Below the pieces are notes generated by a model that worked only from the letters and a program-made list of their open reading frames with translations, was not told where the DNA came from and did not search any database. From Caenispirillum bisanense (lineage in GTDB: Bacteria > Pseudomonadota > Alphaproteobacteria > Rhodospirillales > Rhodospirillaceae), in the NCBI RefSeq assembly GCF_900230255.1, contig NZ_OCNJ01000013.1, positions 1 to 64,000 of the forward strand: DNA of 64,000 nt, in the 5' to 3' direction. Positions 56,168-63,850 of this stretch are shown one piece after another. The position numbers were made by a program, and so were the translations under genes. The stretch's first letter is position 1, and every line of letters begins with the position of its first letter.

Positions 56168-56638
56168 TCAGGCCTGGCGTTTGGCGTGGGCAGGATCGGC
56201 GGCGTCGCGGCGCAACTGGGCACGGTGTTCCTCAATTCGGCCAGCGAGGGCCAGGCCCTGACCAATGGGATCGTCGGGTGCCTCGGCGACGATCTGGTTG
56301 TACCAGCCGGCGGCCACCTGCCCGACCTGGATGTCGGCAATCCCGACGCCCTGAGCCTTGTACAGCGCCTTGATGGCATCAACGACGCGGCCCATTAGCT
56401 GCGCGTCTACCTGCGCAGCGTTTTTGCTGCCAAGCATCGTACCCTCTCCGGTCAGCAGCCAGTGTGCGTCGAAGCCGAGGCGGACCAGTTGCTCGAGAAC
56501 ATCTGCCTTCGGCAGTTTCCCTTCGAGTTCATAGCGCTGCCAGGAGTTGATACCGAGCCCGAGCTTTGTCGACAACTCCTGCTGGCTCATCCTGAGGTGC
56601 TGGCGCACCGCCCTCAGTCGACCTGATACATCATTCAT
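56168..56638 (-). CDS. XRE-family repressor (Mu c-like position)
   Basis: A 156-residue protein: N-terminal helix-turn-helix (RLRAVRQHLRMSQQELSTKL, GLGINSWQRYELEGKLPKA) and a C-terminal helical region without a peptidase S24 Ser-Lys dyad, so not a self-cleaving LexA-type repressor. GFDAHWLLTGEGTML follows the HTH, as in many phage regulators. Leftward and divergent from the Ner-like gene with operators between; this is the position of the c repressor in Mu. About 230 bp between its stop and the repeats at 55930 hold no gene. Confidence 0.85.
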   Translation of the reverse strand: MNDVSGRLRAVRQHLRMSQQELSTKLGLGINSWQRYELEGKLPKADVLEQLVRLGFDAHWLLTGEGTMLGSKNAAQVDAQLMGRVVDAIKALYKAQGVGIADIQVGQVAAGWYNQIVAEAPDDPIGQGLALAGRIEEHRAQLRRDAADPAHAKRQA

Positions 56639-56640
56639 GA

Positions 56641-56670
56641 TGTGAAGCTCCCAGGGGCCAAAGCTTCACA
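56641..56670. promoter_or_regulatory. Operator O1: TGTGAAGCT / AGCTTCACA inverted repeat
   Basis: Perfect 9-bp arms (56641-56649, 56662-56670) separated by 12 bp, directly upstream of the repressor start (ATG at 56638-56636). Shares the TGTGAAG/CTTCACA core with O2 and O3. Confidence 0.7.
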
Positions 56671-56673
56671 CGA

Positions 56674-56703
56674 GACCTTCACTGGGACGGCGCTGTGAAG
56701 GTC
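56674..56703. promoter_or_regulatory. Operator O2: GACCTTCAC / GTGAAGGTC inverted repeat
   Basis: Perfect 9-bp arms (56674-56682, 56695-56703) with the same 12-bp spacer as O1, three bases after it. The identical geometry indicates the same binding protein, presumably the repressor or Ner. Confidence 0.7.
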
Positions 56704-56777
56704 CTGGAAAAAGTCTGATCTATCAATGCAATAAGGCTGGTTGTGGCACCCCCGCCGCCCCATGGGCGAGAGACGGT

Positions 56778-56787
56778 GACCTTCACA
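56778..56787. promoter_or_regulatory. Operator half-site O3 (GACCTTCACA)
   Basis: A single copy of the O2 half-site sequence (GACCTTCACA) about 75 bp right of O2 and just before a possible early promoter (TTGACG at 56800-56805, TATGCC at 56824-56829, 18-bp spacer). The promoter is a weak guess. Confidence 0.45.
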
Positions 56788-56884
56788 TCTTTTTCCATGT
56801 TGACGACAACACCGAAACGGATGTATGCCTATTCCTGCGCCGGGAATTGGCGCGGTCACAGAACCTAGACCAGCACGGGGCGAT

Positions 56885-57193
56885 ATGATCAAGCCGAAGG
56901 ACATTCCGACGTCTCCGCACGAACGGCAGCTGTGGGTGAGCATGCAGCTGAAACTGCGCGGGAAGACGCTCGCCGGCCTGGCCCGAGACAACGGGTGGGG
57001 CAAGACGACGATGTACTTCGCCATGCGCAGTCCGAGTTATCCGCAGGAACAGGTCATCGCCGACGCGCTTGGGATCGCTGTGCGCGACCTGTTCCCGGAG
57101 CGGTACGACGCCATCGGCAATCGCATCCACCCGACCCGCAGTAAAGCGGACGGTGATCCCGAGAGCAATGTCGAAGGCCTGGCGGCCGCCTAG
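56885..57193 (+). CDS. Ner/Nlp-like DNA-binding protein
   Basis: A 102-residue protein whose core (LRGKTLAGLARDNGWGKTTM, QVIADALGIAVRDLFPERYD) is the Ner/Nlp pattern of a lambda-repressor-like HTH followed by IWPSRY-type end. In Mu, Ner turns down both early promoters after infection. ATG 56885 is preferred; the frame opens 20 codons earlier. First rightward gene of the phage early operon, divergent from the repressor. A strong hairpin spans its stop codon. Confidence 0.85.
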   Translation: MIKPKDIPTSPHERQLWVSMQLKLRGKTLAGLARDNGWGKTTMYFAMRSPSYPQEQVIADALGIAVRDLFPERYDAIGNRIHPTRSKADGDPESNVEGLAAA

Positions 57194-57207
57194 GCACCGC
57201 CAGGCCT
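57175..57207 (+). terminator. Hairpin across the ner stop codon
   Basis: Perfect 11-bp stem AGGCCTGGCGG / CCGCCAGGCCT with an 11-nt loop containing the TAG stop. No T-tract, so it may act as an attenuator or RNA-stability element between ner and the next early gene. Confidence 0.5.
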
Positions 57208-57262
57208 AACGCGGCGGGGGCCGCGACGGGGAAAGCAGCTTTTTCGCAGGGGAGTACCATTG

Positions 57263-57694
57263 ATGACGATGACCAACCGGCTGGCCGAGAGCCAGCAGGA
57301 AACCCTGGCGGCTTGCCCGCTGCCGGCCGACACCGTGTTCATGCTGCGCTGTGACGAGGCGGCGGCGACGTTCGACGAGTTGTACCGCCTGACGTGGCCG
57401 AACATCGGCGACACGGGCTGCACGCTGACCGTCGTCGGCGGCGACGTGGTGGCGATCCTGTCCGTCATGCACGACGCTGACACCATCGCCACCTATGTGA
57501 ACCGGGCCGCCGGTGGAGATGATCCGTTCATCGGCAAGGCCAGGGGCATCCAGGCGCTGTTGAAGGACCGCCTCGGCTTTCTGAGCACGGACCTGATGCC
57601 GACGCAGGTCCTGCTGGACGGCGCGCCGCTGGTCGACCTGGATCTGGATGACCTGGTCGCGCGGATCGCGGCGCGGCGGGAGGCGGGGGAATGA
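57263..57694 (+). CDS. Phage early protein, unknown
   Basis: A 143-residue acidic protein (MTMTNRLAESQQETLAACPL, then FDELYRLTWPNIGDTGCTLT). Preceded by GGGGAG nine bases upstream of ATG 57263. No family recognised; the LTVVGGDVVAILSVMHDADT part is beta-rich and the C-terminus (LVDLDLDDLVARIAARREAG) helical. Its stop overlaps the next start (ATGA at 57691-57694). Confidence 0.7.
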   Translation: MTMTNRLAESQQETLAACPLPADTVFMLRCDEAAATFDELYRLTWPNIGDTGCTLTVVGGDVVAILSVMHDADTIATYVNRAAGGDDPFIGKARGIQALLKDRLGFLSTDLMPTQVLLDGAPLVDLDLDDLVARIAARREAGE

Positions 57695-58254
57695 AGATGA
57701 CCCGCCCCATCGGGATCGACGAGGTGCTGGAAGAGCGCAAGGCGATCCGGCAGGAACAGCAGGCGCGTCGCGCCATCCGCCGCGCGGAGATCATGTCCCG
57801 GCTGTCGCCTCCGCCGTCGTGGCGCCGGTGGCGCGGGACGGTCGCGAGGCTGCGCGCCAGCATCGTCGACGCCCGGAAGGCCGCAGGCCTGACGCAGGCC
57901 GATGCCGGTTTGCTGATCGGTGTGTCCCAGCGGACGTACCGCGACTACGAACGCGGCGCGATCGAGCTGCAGTGCGCCAAGGTGATCCAGCTGGCGGCGT
58001 TGCTGGGTCTGACCGTCACGGTGGGCGCGTGCGGCAATGGGCAGAATTCTGCCCATTCGAAGCGGCCGACGGATGCGGGGGATGGCAGCCATGATGCCGC
58101 CGCCGGGGCGGCCGCGCAAGAGGGCTTCGGGATCATCGAGCGCGTGAACGGCTTCCGGCTGGACCCAGCCCCCGCGCCGGAGCACGGGAGCCGGGATGTG
58201 GAGACGGTTCAGCGGGTGAATGACGTCCGGTCTACTCAGATGGCGGAGTTCTGA
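57691..58254 (+). CDS. XRE-type HTH phage protein
   Basis: A 187-residue protein. A central helix-turn-helix is clear (LRASIVDARKAAGLTQADAG, LLIGVSQRTYRDYERGAIEL). The N-terminus is a basic helix (EERKAIRQEQQARRAIRRAE) and the C-terminal ~70 residues look disordered. Likely a second phage regulator. Coupled to the preceding gene by an ATGA overlap; its last 19 bases overlap the 3' end of the convergent gene at 58236. Confidence 0.75.
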   Translation: MKMTRPIGIDEVLEERKAIRQEQQARRAIRRAEIMSRLSPPPSWRRWRGTVARLRASIVDARKAAGLTQADAGLLIGVSQRTYRDYERGAIELQCAKVIQLAALLGLTVTVGACGNGQNSAHSKRPTDAGDGSHDAAAGAAAQEGFGIIERVNGFRLDPAPAPEHGSRDVETVQRVNDVRSTQMAEF

Positions 58255-58706
58255 CATGAACCGGCAAGCGCCGACAGTGCCCGATACCAGAACTCCGTAT
58301 CTCCATACACGCGGTACGGCGCTGGATCAAACAGAGGCTCTGCATCACGCACTTCCCCCACTGCCCTTATTGCATGGGACAGAAGTCCCCGATACGAGGT
58401 CCCCACATAATCTTCCAGTTCTGCCGCTGCGCGGATCAGAAGAAGCGCCTCCAGTGAAGCCGCGACCGCACCAAAGCGGAGAAGCTCGGGTTCAGTCGCA
58501 GTCTTCAGAATTTTCTTCTGTTGGGCGGGAGTGGCGCCGACAAGCGCGGCTACGTCGTCAACGTGCTTTGCTTGCCACTCTGCCCACCCCACCAGGCCCA
58601 TGGCGGCGAGCTTGGTACAGAGCCTGTCGATTGCTGCTTCAGTCCATCCAGCGCCTTGCTCCATCGCGAGGCCCCGAGCTTCCTGGGCGTACCGGTGAAG
58701 AGACAT
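58236..58706 (-). CDS. Reverse-oriented hypothetical gene in phage early region (possible moron)
   Basis: A 156-residue soluble helical protein starting MSLHRYAQEARGLAMEQGAG, with VGATPAQQKKILKTATEPEL and AVAASLEALLLIRAAAELED. No family recognised. It has its own AGGGGA ribosome-binding site, is read against the early operon, and is visibly lower in GC than its neighbours (stretches such as CATACACGCGGTACGG and CCCCACATAATC). Orientation, composition and isolation are typical of a moron, an independently expressed cargo gene. The function cannot be named. Confidence 0.65.
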   Translation of the reverse strand: MSLHRYAQEARGLAMEQGAGWTEAAIDRLCTKLAAMGLVGWAEWQAKHVDDVAALVGATPAQQKKILKTATEPELLRFGAVAASLEALLLIRAAAELEDYVGTSYRGLLSHAIRAVGEVRDAEPLFDPAPYRVYGDTEFWYRALSALAGSCQNSAI

Positions 58707-58926
58707 AGTTTTCCCCTGGTGGTTGCTTTCCCACCTCCACTCTAGGGGAAGCGGCGGCGGTCGTCACGGGGGCATTCCCCGGCCCGTCCCACCCGTGGCG
58801 ACCGCGCCGCACCAACCTCCCCCGCACTGGCCGTCAACCCCGGTGCGGTTCCTCGGCCCGGCGCGTCGCGCGCGCAAAACGGCGCGCCGGGTCCTTTTCC
58901 ACCCCATCAAGGGCAAGAGCAACATC

Positions 58927-59370
58927 ATGACCAGGACGATCAAAGATCCTCGGCAGCTGGTGCTTGACGACTTGTACCAGGTGCCGCCGGCCCGACCGGC
59001 AACCCCCGGAAGCCTGCGGATCGCGGACGCGGTCTGCGAGGCGATGTCGGCGGCGCTGAAGGCGTCCTGCCTCAGCCGTTCCGAGATCTGCACCCGCATG
59101 AGCGACCTGACCCTCGACCGCATCACCGAACCGATGCTGAACGCCTGGACGGCCGCCAGCCACGGGCGGCACCGCTTCCCGCTTGAGTACGCGGCCGCGT
59201 TCGAGACGGCCGCCGAGACCGCCTGCCTGATCGAGCTGCTGGCCAGCCATCGCGGCAGCCTGGTGCTGCACGGGCGGGAGGCGCAGGACGCGCAGCTCGG
59301 CTGGGTGCGGCGCCAGCTGACGCAGCTGCGGGCGGCGGAGCGGACCCTTCTGCGGGAGGCATCGCGATGA
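58927..59370 (+). CDS. Phage protein upstream of transposase, unknown
   Basis: A 147-residue protein, MTRTIKDPRQLVLDDLYQVP, with ADAVCEAMSAALKASCLSRS followed by EICTRMSDLTLDRITEPMLN; the latter resembles a helix-turn-helix. LNAWTAASHGRHRFPLEYAA and the long C-terminal helix are characteristic of short proteins preceding MuA in Mu-like phages of Alphaproteobacteria. ATG at 58927; stop overlaps the transposase start (ATGA at 59367-59370), so they are coupled. Role unknown. Confidence 0.75.
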   Translation: MTRTIKDPRQLVLDDLYQVPPARPATPGSLRIADAVCEAMSAALKASCLSRSEICTRMSDLTLDRITEPMLNAWTAASHGRHRFPLEYAAAFETAAETACLIELLASHRGSLVLHGREAQDAQLGWVRRQLTQLRAAERTLLREASR

Positions 59371-61454
59371 GCGGGCTCATGCTGAGGGCGAGTGAAATCG
59401 CCAAGGCTACCGGAACAAAGCACACCGCCGTTCTCAATCGCGCGAAGCGTGAGAACTGGCCGCACACCGAAGCGAAAGACATGGGCGGCCGCATCAAGCT
59501 CTTCGACGCCCGCCGCCTTCCCCAGGACGTTCGGGAGGCGCTCGTCGCCCATGCGGCCCAGGCACCGGCCCAGATGGACCTGCCGCTGCCGCCGGTAGCC
59601 GTCGCCGCTGCGCCAACGCCCCCCTCGGCCGTCGGCTTGGCGGACTGGCAGCGGCGGTGCCGCGATGCCCGCATGGCGGTGTTGATGGAGGTCGACCGCT
59701 TGGCCGCGGTCGGCGGCATCAACAAGGCGGTCAAGACGCTGGTGGCGCTCGCCTCGGCCGGACAGTTGCCGAGGGCGCTGCAAGAGCTGGTGCCCGTCGC
59801 CAATGCGCGGGCCGGCGGAAACGGGGCACGGACGCTTTCCGAGCGCACCCTGAAGCGGTGGCGGTCGGACTTCGCGGCCGGCGGCCCCGCGGCGCTGGTG
59901 CCGGCCGACACCCGCACGCCGACGGCGCCGGCGGGCTGGGAGAAGCTGTTCCTGCGGCTCTACCGCATCCCCAGCAAGCCGTCGATCGCCGAGACGCTGG
60001 AACGGCTGGCCGAGCGCCTGCCCGAGGACGTCGACATGCCGTCCTACGAGCAGGCCCGCCGCTTCCTGAAGGGTCTCGGTGCGGTGGAGCGCGACCGCGG
60101 ACGCCGCAGCAGTGGTGCCCTGCTGGCGCTCAAGGGGCACAAGCGCCGGTCGACCGCCGGCCTCCTGCCCATGCAGGTGGTCAGCGCGGACGGCCACAAC
60201 CTCAAGCAGGGCGTGGCCCACCCGAAGCACGGCCGGCCGTTCACGCCAGAGGTGGTCACCATGCTCGACAGCGCCACGCGCCGGATCGTCGGGTGGTCCA
60301 CCGGCATAGCGGAAGCCAGCCACGTCACCCTCGACGCCCTCCGCTGCACGGTCAGCACCCACGGCCTTTTCGACATCTTCTACACCGACAACGGGTCGGG
60401 CTTCGTCGCCAACGTCATGGGCGGCGAGGTGCTGGGGCACCTGGCGCGCCTCGGCATCACCCATGAGACGGCGACGCCCGGCCGCGCCCAGGCGCGCGGC
60501 AAGATCGAGCGCCTGCAGGCGATGTGGAAGCGGGCGGCCCGCCGAATCGTCACCTATCGCGGCCGCGACATGGACCGCGAGGCCCTGATCCGCATCGACC
60601 GCCGGATCACCAAGGCCATCCGCGAGAACGGCGCAAGCGACTGGCTGATGCCGTGGGAGACCTTCATGGCGTGGTGCCAGGAAACGGTGGACGCCTACAA
60701 CGCCCGGCCGCACAGCGCGCTGCCTCGCATCACCGATCCGATCACCGGCAAGCTGCGGCACATGAGCCCCGACGAGGCGTGGCAGAAGCATCTGGACGAG
60801 GGGTGGCAGCCGCACACGCTGCCCGAGACGGTGCTGGAAGACCTGTTCCGCCCCTACGAGGAACGGACGGTCACCCGCTGTGAGGTGAGCCTGCCCTGGG
60901 GCCGGTACTACGCGACCGCCTTGGAGGACTGGCACGGCGAGAGGGTTCGGGTCGGCTACGACATCCACGATGGCAGCCGGGTGTGGGTGCGGACGCTTGA
61001 CGATGGCCGCCTGCTGGCGGTCGCGGAGCGCGACGGCAACGTCATCCCCGAAATGCCGGAGAGCAAGCTGGAGCACGCCGCTGTCAAGCGCGCCCAGGGC
61101 CAGATCAAGCTGCTGGATCGCCACCGTGAAGAGGCCCTGGCCGCCCTGCCGACCCGCCATGGCGGCACGCGGCCGGCGCCCGAGCCGGCACCCCAGGACC
61201 GGCTGATGATCAGCCAGTCGGTGGAGCGCCTGAAGGCGGAAATGTCCGCCCCGGCGCCGACGCCGACCCAGCCGCAGACCCCGAAGGAACGATACCGCAA
61301 GGCGCTGGCCGTGCAGGCCGCGCGCGAGGCCGGCCGGCCGGTGGATGCCGCGGATCTTCAGTGGCTGGAGCGCTACCAGAAGCAGTCGGAGTTCCGGGTG
61401 CAGCAGGAACTGCACCAGGACTTCGGCGGGGCCTACGTCGCGGAAACGGCGTGA
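59367..61454 (+). CDS. Mu-like DDE transposase (MuA)
   Basis: A 695-residue transposase. The N-terminal Mu-type winged helix (ASEIAKATGTKHTAVLNRAK) binds internal sites, a second DNA-binding region follows (about 90-250), and the RNase H-like core has the full triad: Asp275 in VVSADGHN, Asp341 in FYTDNGSGF and Glu381 in ARGKIERL. A Mu-C beta-barrel domain (RCEVSLPWGRYYATALEDWH) and a basic tail for MuB contact end it. Length is close to MuA (663). It inserts and replicates the phage by transposition. Intact in sequence. A 9-bp hairpin lies between it and MuB. Confidence 0.95.
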   Translation: MSGLMLRASEIAKATGTKHTAVLNRAKRENWPHTEAKDMGGRIKLFDARRLPQDVREALVAHAAQAPAQMDLPLPPVAVAAAPTPPSAVGLADWQRRCRDARMAVLMEVDRLAAVGGINKAVKTLVALASAGQLPRALQELVPVANARAGGNGARTLSERTLKRWRSDFAAGGPAALVPADTRTPTAPAGWEKLFLRLYRIPSKPSIAETLERLAERLPEDVDMPSYEQARRFLKGLGAVERDRGRRSSGALLALKGHKRRSTAGLLPMQVVSADGHNLKQGVAHPKHGRPFTPEVVTMLDSATRRIVGWSTGIAEASHVTLDALRCTVSTHGLFDIFYTDNGSGFVANVMGGEVLGHLARLGITHETATPGRAQARGKIERLQAMWKRAARRIVTYRGRDMDREALIRIDRRITKAIRENGASDWLMPWETFMAWCQETVDAYNARPHSALPRITDPITGKLRHMSPDEAWQKHLDEGWQPHTLPETVLEDLFRPYEERTVTRCEVSLPWGRYYATALEDWHGERVRVGYDIHDGSRVWVRTLDDGRLLAVAERDGNVIPEMPESKLEHAAVKRAQGQIKLLDRHREEALAALPTRHGGTRPAPEPAPQDRLMISQSVERLKAEMSAPAPTPTQPQTPKERYRKALAVQAAREAGRPVDAADLQWLERYQKQSEFRVQQELHQDFGGAYVAETA

Positions 61455-61466
61455 CCCGAAAAGGAT

Positions 61467-61491
61467 GCGGCCGGGGGTCGAGCCCGGCCGC
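61467..61491 (+). other. Hairpin between muA and muB genes
   Basis: Perfect 9-bp stem GCGGCCGGG / CCCGGCCGC with a 7-nt loop, starting 13 bp after the transposase stop. No T-tract; could tune the A:B ratio by processing or partial termination. Confidence 0.45.
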
Positions 61492-61521
61492 GAGGTGACT
61501 AGTACCTTCCAGAGGACCGTT

Positions 61522-62283
61522 ATGACCCAGACCTCCCTTACCGTCAATGCCCCCGCCGCCAGTGGTGGCACCATCGCGCCGCTGACCAACGTCGCGCTGT
61601 TCGCCGACATGCTGACGCGCCTGATCGAACGGCCGGCGCACCTGCCCGGCATCGGCGTGTTCCACGGCTTCTCGGGCTACGGAAAGACCTGGTCGGCCCG
61701 CTACGGCGCCAACAAGCGGCGCGCCTTCTACCTGGAGTGCGGCGAGAGCTGGACGAAGCTGAAGTTCCTGCGGTCGCTGCTGATCGAGATGGGGCGCAAG
61801 CCGCGCGGCACCGCTGCCGACATGATGGAGGAGGCGATCTCGGCGCTGGCCATGACCGGCCGGCCGCTGATCGTCGACGAGGGCGACCAGATCGTGAAGC
61901 GGGGCTACATCGAAGCCATCCGCGAACTGCACGACCAGTCCGGCGCGCCGATCGCCCTGATCGGCGAAGAGGGCCTGCCCGACATGATCGCCCGTGCGTC
62001 CGAGCGGACCCACAACCGGGTTCTCGTGTGGCAGCCGGCCCAGCCCGCCAGCGTCGACGACGCCCACGTCCTCGCCCAGCTGTTCCACGCCGACGTGGAG
62101 ATCTCCGCCGGCCTGATGGCCGCCCTGGTCAAGGCCAGCGGCGGGCGGCCCCGGCGTATGGTGGTCAACCTCTACAACATCGCCGCCGAGGCTGCGGTGA
62201 ACGGGTGGGGTGCGGTCGACGAGGCGGCCTGGGGTGACCGGGGCTTCTACACCGGCCAGACGCCGGCCCGGAGGGTCGGCTGA
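61522..62283 (+). CDS. Mu-like transposition ATPase (MuB)
   Basis: A 253-residue AAA+ ATPase that captures target DNA for the transposase and gives target immunity. Walker A is GFSGYGKT (49-56), Walker B PLIVDEGDQ (Asp119-Glu120), sensor region VLVWQPAQPA. Compared with phage Mu B (312 residues) it is shorter and lacks the N-terminal HTH, resembling the MuB of B3/D3112-type phages. GAGGACC lies upstream of ATG 61522. The next gene starts within its stop codon (TGATG). Confidence 0.9.
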   Translation: MTQTSLTVNAPAASGGTIAPLTNVALFADMLTRLIERPAHLPGIGVFHGFSGYGKTWSARYGANKRRAFYLECGESWTKLKFLRSLLIEMGRKPRGTAADMMEEAISALAMTGRPLIVDEGDQIVKRGYIEAIRELHDQSGAPIALIGEEGLPDMIARASERTHNRVLVWQPAQPASVDDAHVLAQLFHADVEISAGLMAALVKASGGRPRRMVVNLYNIAAEAAVNGWGAVDEAAWGDRGFYTGQTPARRVG

Positions 62284-62894
62284 TGGGGCGCCGTCCGGTG
62301 GATGAAGAGGCCAAGCTGTCGGTGCGAGTGCCGCGCGGCCAACAGGGCTTCTGGGACATCATGCGCGAGCTGCGGCGGTTCCGGCTGGCCGACGTCGACC
62401 AGCGGTGCAACGTCCACCGCGAAACCATCCGCGGCTACCTGAAGGGCCTGGAGCGCGCCGGCTTCGTCGAGCCCGTCGGAAAGGACGGCGATCATACCGT
62501 CTACGAGCTGCGGCGCGATCAGCCCGACGCTCCGTCGGTGCGGCGGGACGGCACCCTGCGCAAGCCTGCCCTGGGGCAGGAGCAGATGTGGCGGGTGATG
62601 AAGATGGCCGGCGCCGGAGGCTTCTCGGCCGACGACCTGGCCGTCACCGCCAGCACCGAAGAGGACCCGGTGGCGGTGGAGACGGCGCGCCGATACCTCC
62701 GGGCGCTGCACCGGGCCGGGTACCTCGCCGTCGTCACGCCCGGCAAGACCACCGGCGGCCGCACGGTCTACCGCCTCCTGCCGAACATGCGCACCGGGCC
62801 GCTGGCGCCGCAGATCCAGCGCATCAAGGCGGTGTGGGACCCCAACCTGCGGCGCCACGTCGGCACCGCCGAGGTCGAGGGAGGCGCGTCATGA
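62283..62894 (+). CDS. Phage winged-helix protein
   Basis: A 203-residue basic protein with two similar helical modules: FRLADVDQRCNVHRETIRGY then LKGLERAGFVEP, and DDLAVTASTEEDPVAVETAR then RYLRALHRAGYLAVV, each ending in a wing with a Tyr (TVYELRR, TVYRLLPN). This is a duplicated winged-helix arrangement, so DNA binding is likely. Overlaps MuB by one base and the next gene by four. Homologues are known in Mu-like phages without function. Confidence 0.75.
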   Translation: MGRRPVDEEAKLSVRVPRGQQGFWDIMRELRRFRLADVDQRCNVHRETIRGYLKGLERAGFVEPVGKDGDHTVYELRRDQPDAPSVRRDGTLRKPALGQEQMWRVMKMAGAGGFSADDLAVTASTEEDPVAVETARRYLRALHRAGYLAVVTPGKTTGGRTVYRLLPNMRTGPLAPQIQRIKAVWDPNLRRHVGTAEVEGGAS

Positions 62895-63244
62895 GCCATC
62901 GCGACAAGGCCGCCGCCGCCTGGCCCGATCTGCCCGACTGGGTGGCGGTGCTGGCCGAGCGGTGCGACCAGGCCAGCCAGCAGAAGGTGGCGCGCACGGT
63001 CGGGTACTCGGCCGCGACCCTCAGCTACGTCATCGGCAACCGGTACAACGGGGACCTCGGCAAGGTCGAGCAGGCCGTGCGGGCGACACTGATGGCCGCC
63101 GAGGTGGCCTGCCCGGAACTGGGCACCATGGCCCTCGTGCAGTGCATGGAATGGCGCGAGCGCGCCAAGACCTTCGAGACCACCAGCAGCTTGCGCAGGC
63201 AGATGTACGACGCCTGCCGCAGCTGCCCCTTCAACGGGGAGTGA
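62891..63244 (+). CDS. Phage HTH protein
   Basis: A 117-residue protein: WVAVLAERCDQASQQKVART then VGYSAATLSYVIGNRYNGDL is a helix-turn-helix of the type seen in small phage regulators; YNGDLGKVEQAVRATLMAAE follows. The C-terminus has a CRSC pair. ATGA overlap with the preceding gene (62891-62894). Likely an early regulator; target unknown. Confidence 0.72.
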   Translation: MSHRDKAAAAWPDLPDWVAVLAERCDQASQQKVARTVGYSAATLSYVIGNRYNGDLGKVEQAVRATLMAAEVACPELGTMALVQCMEWRERAKTFETTSSLRRQMYDACRSCPFNGE

Positions 63245-63248
63245 AGGC

Positions 63249-63545
63249 ATGTTCAGCGACCGCTTGCGAAACCTTGCACGGGATGTGCGCATCCAGCGGC
63301 ACCAGCATTCGACGGCGCAGCGCGTGCTGGCCGACCAGCTGGACTACCTCGCATCCATGGCGCCCTGCGCGACGGTGGCCGACCGCCTGCGCGAGACGGC
63401 GGCGGGCCTCCGCACGCTGGCCGACATGGACCCGTGGGAGGCCATGACGCCGATCGAACTCCAGCAGTTCGCCGACTTCCTGGAGCTGGCGGCCGGCACC
63501 GCCGAACGGTCGGAGCGCCGCAGCGCGGCAGGGGGTGCGGCATGA
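63249..63545 (+). CDS. Phage early protein, unknown (98 aa)
   Basis: A helical protein, MFSDRLRNLARDVRIQRHQH, followed by VLADQLDYLASMAPCATVAD and LRTLADMDPWEAMTPIELQQ. GGGGAGTGAAGG just upstream of ATG is a good ribosome-binding site. No family recognised. It starts four bases after the previous stop and overlaps the next gene by four bases. Confidence 0.65.
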   Translation: MFSDRLRNLARDVRIQRHQHSTAQRVLADQLDYLASMAPCATVADRLRETAAGLRTLADMDPWEAMTPIELQQFADFLELAAGTAERSERRSAAGGAA

Positions 63546-63850
63546 AGCCGCCGCGGATCGGCGAGCGGCATCACCTGCCCGACGGGCGGTGGGGGACCAT
63601 CGTCACCACGCGCGGTGCGGCCCGTGGCGGAAAGGTGTGGTGTGGGGTCAGCCTCGACGAGGGCGGCATCGTGTGCCTCTCCATCGAGACCGGCGAGACC
63701 GAGGACCGCCTGATGGTCACCGACGTTCCCGTCGGCCAGGCCTTCGAGCTGGCGCAGTTGGTGATCGGCGGGGCGTCCGTCGCCATGCCCGTGCAGTCCC
63801 AGCTCCTGCTGCTCGCCCATGCCCTGATCGCCACGGCGAGGCCGTCATGA
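63542..63850 (+). CDS. Phage early protein, unknown (102 aa)
   Basis: A 102-residue protein with a beta-rich N-terminal half (RIGERHHLPDGRWGTIVTTR, GGKVWCGVSLDEGGIVCLSI) that looks like a small SH3-like barrel, and a helical C-terminus. No family recognised. ATG at 63542 overlaps the previous stop (ATGA), and its own stop overlaps the next start (63847-63850). Confidence 0.65.
   Translation: MKPPRIGERHHLPDGRWGTIVTTRGAARGGKVWCGVSLDEGGIVCLSIETGETEDRLMVTDVPVGQAFELAQLVIGGASVAMPVQSQLLLLAHALIATARPS

Noticed and set aside
56168-56638. LexA/CI-type self-cleaving repressor
   Set aside because: No Ser-Lys peptidase S24 domain follows the helix-turn-helix.
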